Source of the DNA: Uranotaenia lowii
Lineage: Eukaryota; Arthropoda; Insecta; Diptera; Culicidae
Length of the DNA stretch: 64,000 bases
Direction of reading: 5' to 3'
Assembly (NCBI RefSeq): GCF_029784155.1
Contig: NC_073692.1
Coordinates: 373,368,813-373,432,812, forward strand
Both the position numbers and the translations under genes were made by a program. Positions 22,206-34,504 of this stretch are shown in pieces; position 1 is the first letter of the stretch, and the number at the start of each line of letters is the position of its first letter. Under the pieces are notes generated by a model. That model did no database searches, was not told the DNA's origin, and saw nothing but the letters and a program-made list of their open reading frames with translations.

Positions 22206-23330
22206 AAGGGTGATCGGTCAAAATTTGGTCAATATCAACTTGACGTATTTCTTTCAATTTTGCATTAAAAAACCGGAACACCCCTCATTTTAAAGGTGTG
22301 TGTGTAGAATGTTGCTCCTATTTCAATTTTGGAATTCACTCTTCAGTTGTCGAAATGCCGTCCAAGGAAGAAGAGCAGCGTATCAAAATTTTGGTCGCGC
22401 ATCGCGAAAATCCGAGCTACTCGCACGCAAAGCTGGCAAAATCGCTAAAAGTTGCCAAATCAACCGTTACAAATGTAATTAAAGTGTTTGGGGAACGTTT
22501 GTCGACAGCCAGGAAGTCTGGATCGGGGGGAAATCGAAAACCGGAAGCCGCTGAGACGACAAAGAGAGTTGCCGGTAGTTTCAAGCGAAACCCTAACCTC
22601 TCTCTCCGAGATGCCGCAAATAAGCTGGGTGTATCGTCTACAACCGTGCATCGAGTCAAAAAACGAGCCGGACTATCGACTTACAAGAAGGTAGTGACTC
22701 CAAATCGCGATGATAAAAAAAATACGACGGCCAAAGCGCGATTCCGGAGGCTGTACACGACGATGCTGCCGAAGTTTGACTGCGTGGTAATGGACGATGA
22801 AACCTACGTCAAAGCCGACTACAAGCAGCTTCCGGGACAGGAATTTTATACGGCAAAAGGAAGGGGAAAGGTAGCAGATATTTTCAAGCACGGTTGTTTT
22901 GGTCGGATTTTGCAACTTGCCATTACGGTAAAAAGGCAATAGAGTGGAACGCTGCCAACAACGTGCAGATGGTTCACAAGGACAAGAACCCTTTTAACAC
23001 GCCAGAGCTCCGCCCAATTGAGAAATATTGGGCTATTGTCAAGCGGAACCTAAAGAAGACCAAAAAACTGCCAAGGACGAGCAGCAGTTCAAGGCAAACT
23101 GGCTTTCTGCGGCGAAGAAGGTGGACAAGGTAGCTGTACAAAATCTGATGGCAGGTGTTTAGCGTAAGGCCCGGCAATTCGGATTTGGAAAAGCGGAAGC
23201 CTAACTGAATATTTTTCCTGAGTCTTATACTAATTAAACTTGATAAAGAAATTTAATTTGATTTTTTAAATAACGATTTCACCGATATACACGCGTTTTC
23301 CCTTGACAGAATTTTTACCGTATCACCCTT
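22206..23330 (+). mobile_element. Tc1/mariner DD37E-type transposon, deleted copy
   Basis: The element begins AAGGGTGATCGGTC and ends GACAGAATTTTTACCGTATCACCCTT, giving matching inverted ends, and TA flanks both sides (22204-22205 and 23331-23332). It is about 1125 bp long. The transposase frame starts at 22355. The central part of the gene is missing between the first catalytic region and the second, so this copy cannot make a complete enzyme. The type is inferred from the related copy at 32.6-32.9 kb, where 37 residues separate the second Asp from the Glu. Confidence 0.9.
22355..23161 (+). pseudogene. DD37E transposase, internally deleted and frameshifted
   Basis: The N-terminal part starts at MPSKEEEQRIKIL and contains two helix-turn-helix-like segments (about residues 20-50 and 85-115, with SLRDAANKLGVSSTTVHRV). 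It continues to the first catalytic Asp region, VVMDDETYV (about residues 146-154). Near 22889 it jumps directly to sequence just before the second Asp (FWSDFATCHYG) in another frame. The third catalytic region is intact as NTPELRPIEKYWAIVKR, with the Glu in RPIEK. A further frameshift at a six-A run (about 23062) shifts the C-terminus, which should end at the TAG near 23159. The family is established (Tc1/mariner); the copy is dead. Confidence 0.88.
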
Positions 23331-23394
23331 TATACACTCTTAATTCAGTGAGATTGAAAATTCTGCGAGCACTAGGAAGAGCTACAGATAATTT

Positions 23395-26250
23395 AGTAAA
23401 AGTAGGGAAAATTGAGATTTCCTCACAAAATTACTGCAACTTTGTCAAGTTTCACGTTTTGATCTCAAAATTTGATGACATTTTGTAAAAGTATTCTCTA
23501 GTATCCGACCAAATTTTGTCAAAATCGATCAACGCTTTTAATGGTTTAAGCGGTTTGAATATTTGTTGTTTACGGAGAAATAGGCCACGGTGTGTTTCTA
23601 GAAGATGTTGAGAAGAAAAAAAAAACAGTAACTCTAATTTTCTCAGAAATTGAAAATTTAGCCTTTTCTGAGTCATTTCCAGGCAAAATTAAAATATTTG
23701 GTCGATGAGTGGCCATACGATTTGTTTATTTTTGAAGATTTATAGTCTATATTTATAAATTTTTGATCTGAAAAATTATTCCAGTGCAATGGAATTGCAA
23801 TGTTTTCCTTTAAAAATGTATTTTTTTCATTTTTATTCAAGTTTAAGTCATTCTGAAACATTTGGAATATCCTCGTTATAATTGGTGTTATCCAAATGTA
23901 ACTTAAATTTATATTCATATGTTTGTATCTTGAAAAACTAATTCTGGCTTAATGAAATTTAAAGATACATACATAACAACAGTCCAACATCCTTTGATTG
24001 GTTTCCAACGAAATATTAAAAAAATCTTTTTTTTTTAAACTTGTTCTTTGAATTGATTCCACAATATTTGTATCCTCAGTTGCATTTGAATTCGCATTTT
24101 AGATAAAAATAAAATTTTTGATGATACCACTCGATTTAAGTATTTTTCAATTTCTTTTACCTCAGACTAAAATTTAAACAAATTTCGGCAGACTAGTTTC
24201 CAATAGAATTTGTATTCCAATTATTATTGTTTCAATAGAATTTAAAATATAAAATTTAGTTAAAAGTAAAAGTAATTGCACTGAAATCCATACATCTTCG
24301 GCTACATAACATCAATTTCAAATGACTTTTTCTCATATTGAAGGTCAATAAATTTTCTTTCAATCATGTGGACTTCCTTTTAGCGTAAGAATTTAAATAC
24401 TATTATTTTTGAACCATTGAATTACAGATGAAAAACTATTTTTTTCAGGAGAAGTTTCAATTTTATCAAAGGTTTCAGACCAGATTTTTGCATCTTAATT
24501 TTTTTAGTTTTTATGGTTTTCTAAGATTAAATCAAACTAATTATTTCTAGAGGTTTTTACCACAACTAGTATAAAATAGGAGAAATTATGATTTTTTTAC
24601 TGTTACATTAGTGCTGCATTAATGTTCTGATAAATAATAAAGAAAAACTGCGGTGTTCAGTAGAATAACTTAAATAAGTATGGGAGCAACAAAAGATGAT
24701 AAAAAAGCTTTAAAGGATAGATTGCTATCGATCATTTGCAGTTTACTTTTGCCAACAATACTGTTGATTTTTGTAAATTATAGATCGACAAAAAGATAAA
24801 AATGTATTTTTTAAAGAATTTCGAATTTATCACAGTTTTAGACTAGACTAGATAGACGAGAATCCTAAAAACTTTAAAATTCAATTTAAAACAAAGAGTT
24901 CAAGAGATTATTATAATAATATAATGGGTTAAAAACTGTAGAAGCCAGGATTATTTAACCTTAAAAGTAATGCTTGATCTTTGAATAGAATTGGAGAATC
25001 ACAGTGTAGAGAAGGGTTACTTTAATTGGGCTTAAAAATTTAAATAAAACACTCAAGGCTTATCATGATCATTTTATCAAACGAAAGTAACATGCAAAAT
25101 TGAGGCAAGATTAAACTGCTGTAGTGACTTGTATTGACTCTGAAGTGCAAATAGGATTTTCAGACAGGAGAAGAAACTGAATTCTCATCAAAAATTGTTT
25201 TTAACGGATCGTTTACTTTTGAATATCGATTTTCTTCATTTATTTAAAGCTTAAATTTAGACAAACGTCTACTACTCCAGATCGCATCACGTTAAGCGTT
25301 ATTCCATAAAAAATTATAGCGGTTCATAGTATTAACTGATTTTCTTAATCATTGAAACTTTTTAAATAAAATTGCCTCCAGTTTTTTTACAATCAGAATA
25401 TTTAGAGATATTGAATTCAAATGGATTATTCTTGATAATTCTATTCATTTCAGATAATTTAACCCTCTCAGACTGCTGACAGGATTTGCCAGATGATTTA
25501 TAAATTTTAGGATTAGAAGATATTTTTTTACAATTTTCTTCGTTTTAATAGCTCTGTGTAACTAGTTTGAAATAATTTTAAATTTTTTTTTCAAATTTTT
25601 TGATATGAATGTTGAATATTAAAAGTTGAACTACGAGAATAAGCACCTCTGAAATTAGAAACACTTAAAATATATGTAATTTTTTTAAAGATTTCAAATA
25701 GAAAAATTTCAAAAAAAAATTTGTATACAGGGTCACCGACCAAATATTTTAATTTTTGGTGGAAATGAACCGGGAAAAGCTCTATTTTCTGCACATGCAA
25801 AATTAGCGTTACTGTATTTTTTTTCTCTTTTAGTCCTTTTACGAAACACACCGTGAGGCGATTTCATTCTGTGTAGGGAATCAATGTTTTTGCGTTATCT
25901 TCTTCGGAGTTGGAATTTTTTCCTTCTGAAATTGCAAATTTAAAATTTCAGATGATATTGATAATTTTGCTATAGTTTTTCCTATTGACTGTATCTATAG
26001 AAAAACTGTAGAAGCTAGTATCATATATTCCTCCATAGGAATGATATCGCCTGTTACCCCAAAACCAACCTCATATTCAAACCGATCTAATTTTTGATGG
26101 CGTTTATCGATTTTGACATAATTTGTTCAGATACTTCAATGTATTTTTAACATAATCTCACAAAAATTTGAGATTAAAACGGGGAATTTGATAAAGTTAC
26201 ACCTTTTTGTTACAGTTTTGTTAATCAACCTCAATTTTTCCTACTTTTAC
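23395..26250. repeat. Old, diverged inverted repeat pair (about 340-550 bp arms)
   Basis: Sequence from about 23395 to 23735 matches, with many substitutions and indels, the reverse complement of about 25690-26250. Corresponding words are AAAAGTAGGGAAAATTGAG against CTCAATTTTTCCTACTTTT, CACGGTGTGTTTC against GAAACACACCGTG, and AAAATTAAAATATTTGGTCG against CGACCAAATATTTTAATTTT. The spacer of about 2 kb is very AT-rich and non-coding. TACAGGGTGATAATAAGG just outside the right arm may be the true end. It is probably an ancient DNA transposon or two opposite insertions of one family. Confidence 0.65.
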
Positions 26251-29164
26251 AAAAGTACAGGGTGATAATAAGGTTCCCGAAATTTTGAAAAAGAGTTCAG
26301 TGTTGGTCTTGACGCTACACTCAAAAATCAGCATTGAAGTCCTTCCAGGGACACAGGTTTGATCTTTTTCTTGAGAAAAGCCGGAAAATTTGTGAAACAT
26401 TTTTCGTTATAAAATGATTTTTTCGGTTGCTTTAATATTCTAAATAAAGCATTCCAGATTTTTTCTAGCAAGTACCCGAGCCGGGCGTTTTTTTTTGAAT
26501 ATCTAGTATTCGATTTCGAATTTTCCAATCCAAAAACCATGGTATCCGGGAAAATCTGGTCAAAAATTAGCCATTATTCGAACAAAACGAAGAGAAATAT
26601 AGGAGAAAATTACATGAAACTTCAATTTTTAGTCGAAGCTGATAAAATTGTGTTCGATGCTTCCAGAAAAATGTTCTAAATTATTTTGATAAAAATTACT
26701 CTTGAAAAGTTTGTTTTACGATCCCAAAATCAAAGCTAATTATAACTATTTTTTTATTGGTAAATTTTGCTAACAATGTGAATGAATCCGGTTATTGAGT
26801 TAAAATTAAGACCATTTTAATATTATAAAAACTCATAAACACTAAGATTTTTTTTAACGCCGTTTGATTTTGTTCAGTTTTTCAACATGGATTCTTTTTA
26901 CACGTTATGTGTTATGTGTACGATTCTTCTCTTCGGCTCTCGCGCGCGAATCAATAGTTTTTTAAGCTAAAATATTCCAAGTCCTATACATTATCGGCTA
27001 ATTTCATACTGCGTAAAAAAACCCTTAGTTTACATACCTATCAAATGATTCAATTCAAGAGCGATGTAGAGTCATCTGGTCATTATTTTAGCAATCTTTC
27101 ACTAGCATTACCAAAAAGGAATCCTTTTGGCAATATTTTTAAGTTTAATGAAAGCTATAAACTTTGCCTTGCTGCTAAAATAGTTTTTTGCCATGTTTTT
27201 TCAGTACGAAAAAAAATTTATCCAACGAATCTTGCCTTGTTGGATAATAACGTCGAGTGCTTATAAATCGATTTTTGCAACGAGTTGTATACACAATTTT
27301 ATGCAAATTCGAAAAATTCTCTTGAAAATTGATTCATTAACCAACTAGAAGCGCATGCCAACAAATAACAACATGTGAATTCAGTGCTTAAAAGTATCAC
27401 TTTTCAATTCTGTTATTAGTGTCGAAATGTTCACTTTTTAACACTGAATTGCATAAACGATATTTAAATAAAAAAGGGTTTTGAAACTGATTTGATAACT
27501 TTCAGTAGGTTTGAAAATGGGAAAAAACAACTTATGAGCTACATATCGTGTCATATATTAGAATGAAGCTTAGCAAAAAAAACTTCAAAAATGTATTTTC
27601 AATTCAAATCAAGTAGAATCTCCTGATAAGCCCTGATAATCTATGTAGAGATGAGATGCATTCTTCAAGAATTAATATTTCATAAACAATTAAATCTCAT
27701 AGGGTTTATTGATATGTGATAATCAAACATGTTCCGTGGGACGGCGGGACATTTTCGAAAAAAGCAGGTTATGTTTCGCTTATGGAGGACGGATGGCAAC
27801 CCTGGGTTAATTTAATAACAATTACTGGCTGATGGCCAGCGATTTCCCTCTGTGCAACGGCTTAAATTCAATATTGGCGATTCTGAGGAAATAAAAAAAA
27901 ATGCATCAAATGATAATGTAAGATGACAGCTTTCCATAATATTAACTCGCAAGCCTAAATTTGTAATCAAAACTTGACAACTTAGCATAAGCTTCTTTAT
28001 AAGGAAAGTTAGTTTTACCCACAAAATTATTTGAAGTAATGAAGTTAAAAACACCTTTTAGAACTGTGACTGGTAACTAACTTTTCATCACTTCAATCTT
28101 TCCATCAATAAAAGATAAGCCAGTGCTTAACTCTTCAAATAACGCGGTTTTGTTGTTGATTATAATCGCATCTGATCTTGGTTGGCAGCCAAATAAAACC
28201 TGCAATTGATACAGTGGCTAATGAAATCCTCGATAGGCCGAGCTTACCGACCGAGGAATGTTTTCCGGAATTCCAAAGCCAATCCGCTCTACTAGCTGGG
28301 TGATGAACTTAAACAAGAAAAAAAAGGGAAAACAATCCACAAACCCCGATCCCAATGAAAACTTAGCGGATGTCCTCTGCCATCAAATGTCGGTGGTGGT
28401 ATTGTGGTATTGATTTTTTTTTGTTACTTGTTTTTATGCCGGCCTATTTCCAACTTTGTGTTGAGGACTTTCGTAGCTTTCTGTTGTAGGCTTTGGAAAA
28501 GCGGAAGTTCGAGGAGCCTACAAAGGAAAACAGTGAGGGTGAAAAAGGGAAAACAATAAACCACTCTGTGCCGGTTCGAGATTGACCATGGCTTGGCTCG
28601 GTGGATGGTCAACTTTTTGCTTTTTCGTCCCCATCCACATCACTTCTGGGCAGAAAATTCCGATGCGTGAGCCAAATCGGTTTCCGGACCAGCTCCCGAA
28701 AGTAGAAAAAAAAACATGGGGAAAAGGAAGTTATTGGAATAATAGGAAGCAATCAGATTTCGGTACGTTGAGGTAGCAGCTCGATTCAATTGTGGATGCC
28801 CCCATCATGAATTGACCTCTTGATGTACAAATGATTGCTTCTGTTTCTTTTTGTTTTCCCTTTGTAAATATTAGACTTAGACAATTTGTTCATTTATTCA
28901 ATATGTTATAATAGTTCAGTACGCCGAGCGAACCGAGAGAAAAATTGGTAATGAATATGTATGCAGGAAAAACGAGAAAAACTCTGAAATTTTGAATCAA
29001 AACTGGTAGAATTTTGTTTGAAACGTTTTCCTAATAGGGTGACAATTTATAAATACTTCAACCATTTTGATTTTTTTTATATACAATCAAATCGAATCAT
29101 CCAAACCATAGTAACATTTTTTGGAATCTAGACTATCAGATTGATCCCAAAATATTCAACATAT
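26251..29164. other. AT-rich non-coding stretch
   Basis: No supported gene. Composition becomes more even at about 28190-28800, where short frames on both strands lack recognisable domains. CGCGCGCG-like words near 26940 and a purine-rich run near 28310-28335 are the only local peculiarities noted. Confidence 0.4.
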
Positions 29165-29615
29165 TTACTTATTTAATGTACCCGCGCCGATCCTCCGGTA
29201 CATAGGGCCGTGGTAAAAGACCTCCACTGTTGATGATCCGGAGCCAGCGCCTTAATCTGGTCCCAGTCAAGATTCTCGTCGACAGTTCGGATTTTGGTAG
29301 CTAGGCTTAGCCGCCACGAGTTTCTGGGTCTGCCTCTTCTTCGATGTCCTTCTGGAGTCCATTCTAGCGCCCCTCTGCAAATCTCGTTCTCATGTTTTCG
29401 CTGCGTGTGCCCAATCCATCTCCACTTACGTTCCGAATCTCGATTTATAGCGCCCTTTGAAGACACCGGCGATGTTGTTCCTCATTCGAGATCCAGTTGC
29501 CAGGCCACCAAGCGCGGATGATACTCTGCAGGCAGCGGTTTACAAATACTTGAAGTTTCGCGTCGATACCGCAAATGTGGACCAAGTTTCGCACCCGTGC
29601 AGTAAAACGAACCTG
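29165..29615 (-). pseudogene. RTE-like LINE, 3'-terminal fragment
   Basis: The - strand encodes the C-terminal tail of an RTE-like polyprotein. Recognisable words are LQVFVNRCLQSIIRAWWPG, WISNEEQHRRC, RWIGHTQRKHENEICRGAL, EGHRRRGRPRNSW and DQIKALAPDHQQWRSFTTAL, split over two frames by a frameshift near 29450-29470. It is about 90% identical by eye to the 3' end of the larger copy at 48317-51735, so both belong to one family. The 3' tail is AT-rich (TTTACTTATTTAATG on the + strand). Everything upstream of the tail is missing, as expected of 5'-truncated reverse transcription. Confidence 0.87.
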
Positions 29616-29694
29616 TGTTCCTGGAAGAATCCTTGTGCAGTTTTTTGAGTGTAACTTCAGGACCAATACTGCTAATCACTCACCACCGGATCCT

Positions 29695-29991
29695 CCGTGA
29701 CGTATTGAAGCCGTGTAGACGTCATCCAAATGGTGACAGAGTACGCGAAGCGCGCTTAAAAAAGAAGCGGACAGGCGCTCCTCACTGCGCCGCTGTGACG
29801 ATCGACGTTAAGAATGCCTTCAACAACGCCAGCTGGGAAGCTATTGCCAAAGCGCTTCACAGGATGCGTGTTCCAAATACTCTCTGCAGGATAATAGGAA
29901 GCTTCTTCTAAAATCGAGCCCTGGCGTACGAAACCGAAACTGGGTTACTATCTACTTCCCTAAGAGCGGGTGTTCCACAGGGTCCCAGACA
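29695..29991 (+). pseudogene. R1-like LINE reverse transcriptase fragment
   Basis: A short frame carries RT palm motifs: AAVTIDVKNAFNNASW (motif A region), ALHRMRVPNTLCRIIGSFF, an in-frame TAA, then NRALAYETETG and RAGVPQGP (motif B region). The VKNAFNNASW and YETE words are typical of R1-clade LINEs in insects. An upstream frame break lies at about 29757. Both ends are missing; it abuts the RTE fragment on its left and ends where unrelated sequence begins at about 29992. Confidence 0.8.
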
Positions 29992-30310
29992 ACCAGAAGT
30001 CGTATTTTATTTTACAGATTATATCGAATAGAATGTTATTTAAACTCATTTTCGTATATCTGCACCTAAATACAATGTGCGGCTCATGCATATTCTTTAT
30101 CGTATTTAAATGCATTGCATGATTTTATTACGACAAGAAGAGGGACTCGTATTTAAAGGGTGATACGGTCAAGATTTGGTCAATATCAACTTGACGTATA
30201 TCTCTTAATTTTGCATTTGAAAAACCTGAACACCCCTCATTTTGAAAGTGTGTGTGTGTGTAGAATGTTGCTCCTATTTTGATTTTGGAATTCACTCTTC
30301 AGTTGTCAAA

Positions 30311-32918
30311 ATGCCGTCCAAGGAAGAAGAACAGCGTATCAAAATTTTGCTCGCGCTTCGCGAAAATCCGAGCTACTCGCACGCGAAGCTGGCAAAATCG
30401 GTAAAAGTGGCCAAATAACCGTTACAAATGTAATTGAAGTGTTTGAGGAACGTTTGTCGACAGCCAGGAAGTCTGGATCGGGGGGAAATTGAAAACCGGA
30501 AGCCGCTGAGACGACAAAGAGAGTTGCCGATGATTTCAAGCGAAACCCTAACCTCTCTCTCCGAGATGCCGCAAATAAGCTGGGTGTATCGTCTACAACC
30601 GTGCATCGAGCCAAAAAACGAGCCGGACTATCGACTTACAAGAAGGTAGTGACTCCAAATCGCGATAATAAACAAATTACGACGGCCAAAGCGTGATCCC
30701 GGAAGCTGAACACGACGACGCTGACGAAGTTTGACTGCGTGGTAATGGACGACGAAACCTACGTCAAAGCCGACTTCAAGCAGCTTCCGGGACAGGAGTT
30801 TTATACGGCAAAAGGAAGGGGAAAGGTAGCAGATATTTTCAAGCACATGAAACTGTCAAAGTTTGCGAAGAAATATCTGGTTTCAAGCCTTCTGTACCTG
30901 TGGCTTGAAAAGCAGCATTTTCATAGCTTCCGGGACTGTCAACCAAGAAATTTACGTGAAAGAGTGTTTGAATAAACGTCTGCAGCCTTTTAGCTTAGCT
31001 TGATTGACTACTCACATCCACCTTGAATCATTGAACCCGAAATGCTTTATCATAAATTTTACAAAATTTTATTCTCTATAACAGTATAAGTTACTTTTTG
31101 TTTCAAATAGACTGTGGTATGAATTAATTACTAAAATCTCATTCTAATTATCATTGCATTTAGAATTCCATGATCGCTGGTGTGGCTCAGTAGAACGAAA
31201 TCCACATCGCCAATGGTTGCTACTCCATGATTGACAGAGACTATCAATTTTGCTCAGAGGTCAAAAGAATGGTACTTGGGGTTAGAAGCTCATTCTCACT
31301 AAACAAAACTGATGTTCTCTCTTCGAACCGTCAATAACGGCGCCGGCCACGTCCTAGTAGTCAATTGATAGAGTGAAATTAGAGAAAAGGATGAAAGAAA
31401 AGCATATTATGCTTTAGGACCGAGGTCACCTCTGCATCCTAGCAAATCAATTTTGGTTTGGAGATGTGGGTAGTAGGATACGATAAGAGGACACTTTTGA
31501 CTAGTGTGAACTAATATTTAAATTATATTCTTCTATGGTTGTAATATTTTTCAGTGATTATTCCTTGTATGAGACGCTATTAAATTATTACTCTATGAAA
31601 AAATAAAAATTCTAGCTTACTCACTTTAGTTGATTGTCACTGACAGGCAAATTAAAAATTACGAATTAACTTTTTTTTCCATCCTATATCCTTTTCTCTT
31701 TGCTTGAGAGGTTTTAAATTAGTCCTTAAAATGCATGTTCATGAGAAAAAAAAGAGAAAAAATCTATTTGGGATCTTATTTTGTGAACCTAAGTTGTCTT
31801 ATACTGTTAGTTATTAAAAAAAATCAGGTTAATTGGAAACTTTTTTCTACCGTGTAATTTTCGACTTCTAATATATTTTTGTTTAAATAAATGCAATCGT
31901 AGAGCTTATATATAATTTAAACTTGATGTTATAGACTGATTTTTGGGAACAGGTAAACGCCTAAATATATGCAAGATAGATTTCCGTTCAGTGCACTTAT
32001 TTGGAAGGAAGGCAGCAAAAGCTTTTACTTTAAACTCGACTTGCATAAAAGTTTGAATGAATTTGAAATATTTCGCGTCTGGCTATTGTAATTTTCAACC
32101 ATAGATGAAACCGTACATAAATGCAATACATATTTGTTCAAATATCAATAGGAATATTTAAGAAAAATACTTAGCTGAGTGGAAAGGATGTATGTGGTTG
32201 GCCCCCATTTGTATAGCCCGGTCCATAAATCCATCAATGTCATCAATTCGACCATATGACATTTTATCACTGACATTTCAAATATTGCAGCATCGTTGTT
32301 ACGACGTTGTTACCGTCGACCGTCACCAATCCCAAAAGCTTTTATGTTTGAAGCTTTTCACTTCGCTTGAACAGCTTTTCTAACCATCATCGTTCTTACA
32401 TCAGATCAACTTAAAAATGCATCAAAAAATCACTCTATGCATGGAAATAAACTGGAAACTTCAATGGCCACGTAATTAACAACCCACGGCGCGATGAATT
32501 CACTTCACATAATAGATGGACGGTTCATATTTCGCTAAAAAAAAGCAATTTTTTTAAGACGATAGAAGCTAAACAAACAGCACTTGGCATTGTTGCCAGA
32601 ACCTCTGAATAAACGTCTGCAGCCTATTCTAAAGAAACACGGTTGTTCCGTACTGTTTTGGCCGGATTTGGCATCTTGCCATTACGGTAAAAAGGCCATG
32701 GAGTGGTACGCCGCCAACAACGTGCAGGTGGTTCCCAAGGACAAGAACCCTCCCAACACGCCAGAGCTCCGCCCAATTGAGAAATGCTGGGCTATTGTCA
32801 AGCGGAACCTAAAGAAGACCAAAAAACTGCTAAGGACGAGCAGCAGTTCAAGGCTAACTGGCTTTCTGCGGCGAAGAAGATGGACAAGGTGGCTGTACAA
32901 AACCTGATGGCAGGGGTT
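30311..32918 (+). pseudogene. DD37E transposase, interrupted and frameshifted
   Basis: Starts at an ATG (30311) like the other copy. It has an early one-base deletion that creates a stop (GCCAAATAACC near 30415), another stop near 30490 and further lesions. It retains VVMDDETYVKADFKQLPGQ (30762 onward) and continues past the point deleted in the first copy (KLSKFAKKYLV). It resumes after the first insertion at 32606 with FWPDLASCHYG and RPIEKCW. Counting in this piece gives 37 residues between the Asp of FWPD and the Glu of RPIEK, hence DD37E. It shares the six-A frameshift (ACCAAAAAACTGC) with the copy at 22.2 kb. Confidence 0.87.
30989..32605 (-). mobile_element. 1.6-kb retroposon-like insertion with 20-bp flanking duplication
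   Basis: The 20-bp host sequence at 30969-30988 (starting TGAATAAACGTCTG) is repeated exactly at 32606-32625, and the transposase sequence is collinear across the two. Read on the - strand, the insert ends GTCAATCAAGCTAAGCTAAA, a short tandem tail of the kind seen on many insect retroposons. The inside is non-coding and AT-rich except for a mixed block at 31160-31470. No RT or Pol III promoter is recognised. Class uncertain: non-autonomous LINE derivative or 5'-truncated LINE 3' region. Confidence 0.6.
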
Positions 32919-33709
32919 CAAATCCACTGGCAACCCTGCTCTTGTGAATACTGCTTGATTAACCGCTCCGATTTTTGGCTAATTTTAATCCTGAAAAACT
33001 GCCCCAGCTGCACCGCCTCACCCAGAACCAAATAAATTGACACCAGCGTCACCGACTACGCACATCGAGATATCTTCGTTGGCTTGGAATGGTACGTAAA
33101 AAGTGACTTTACTTTTACTTTGGCTAGAGAACGGTCGATAGAGCGCGCCTGCTACCCCGCCCACTGCCCACAGCTCTCCCACCTCGCCAAAAGCCACCAA
33201 CCTCCGTTTGATACTCGATCGAAATTAATCCACTCACCTGCTGCTGCTGTTGTTGCTTGCTCCATTTATAAAACCCTGCTGTTGCTGCTGTTGCAATCGA
33301 CACGCCAAAACCTGAAAATTACATCCATAAAAAGCCTGTTGACTTTGTAACTCCCGATTCGCTGCCAAATAAAAACCGCCATCGCTCGTTTGTTTTTATT
33401 TGATCCGTCCGTTTTCACACCCTGCTTCTGCCGTTGCACCGAATGCTCACGTTGAATGACCGTAGCCCGATGCGGTTGGGATAGCTCGACATCTGGCCGA
33501 CATATAGTAAAAAGAGGTCCCCACGATCCCAAAACCTAGACGAATTATCAGCTGGCTGCGAGCCATCAGGTGAGAACAAGTCCTATTGCCTATAAGCCAA
33601 TCGCAACATCAAATAGTCCCTGTCAGACGCCGTTCGAATTTTTGACGATCACAGCGCCATCTGCATCTGAGTTTGGAATTTTTTTTTTTTTAAATTCCGT
33701 GCTGCCAAT

Positions 33710-34465
33710 ATGACGACGGAAAAATCAAACCAAAATTTTATATCGAAAATGAGTAATAAGTTCGATGAAATTACTGACCAATTTATTCGTAGTCAGGACT
33801 CCATGTCAGCTATGGTAGACAAAACGTTAACTAAGCTGCAGCTTTTGGGTGATGAAATACGCGATCTCGAAAAAGAAAATACTCACTTGAAAAAAGCTCT
33901 CAATGATTCAGTCGGCTTAACTAAATCGCTGGAAGGACGTCTTCAAACGCTAGAATTTTTGATTAACAACCATGAAAAAGCTACCGTCGCTAACAACGTA
34001 ATTATAACTGGTGTGCCATTGATGCGCGATGAAATATTACCGAAAGTTGTGGAAAAGACCCTATCCTCGTTCAGATGCAATATCCCTGCAAATTCCATTG
34101 CAGCATGCGAAAGGTTCAAATCGAATGTATCGAAAAATAACCCACCTATTCGTGTTGTTTTTAAAAACCCCGCTGCTAAATTGAAAGTTCTTGAGGAAAA
34201 ACGTAGGTTTGGTCGCCTTCATATCAGAGAACTCAAGATAGATGCTCCTGAAGTTCAAGTTGGTCAATCTAATGTCTCAGTTCGTAGTGAAATGACTCCT
34301 TTCAGCTATGGACTTCTACAAGATCTACGATCCAAACAGAAACTACTGAATGTTGCATACATCTGGCCTGGTGTCGATGGGAATGTACTCTTAAAAAGAA
34401 CCGCAAACTCGAAACCAGTAGTTGTTCGGTCACATTCTGATATAATGAAAATCATGCCACAATAA
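33710..34465 (+). CDS. LINE ORF1 protein (coiled coil, RNA-binding, Baculo_FP-like)
   Basis: A 251-residue intact frame. Residues about 35-92 are heptad-rich and probably form a coiled coil (trimerisation is known for LINE ORF1 proteins). Residues 95-103 (NNVIITGVP) begin an RRM-like or transposase-22-like fold that continues through PPIRVVFKNPAAK. The C-terminal part (about 195-231, MTPFSYGLLQDLRSKQ then VLLKRTANS) resembles the C-terminal region of baculovirus FP-like proteins found in CR1-group ORF1s. Expected role: nucleic-acid chaperone binding the LINE RNA. It ends 39 bp before ORF2. No stop codon or frameshift is visible, so the insertion may be fairly young. Confidence 0.85.
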   Translation: MTTEKSNQNFISKMSNKFDEITDQFIRSQDSMSAMVDKTLTKLQLLGDEIRDLEKENTHLKKALNDSVGLTKSLEGRLQTLEFLINNHEKATVANNVIITGVPLMRDEILPKVVEKTLSSFRCNIPANSIAACERFKSNVSKNNPPIRVVFKNPAAKLKVLEEKRRFGRLHIRELKIDAPEVQVGQSNVSVRSEMTPFSYGLLQDLRSKQKLLNVAYIWPGVDGNVLLKRTANSKPVVVRSHSDIMKIMPQ

Positions 34466-34504
34466 TACTACTGTTTTAGTATTGAGTCCTGGACTTAAGT
34501 TTTT

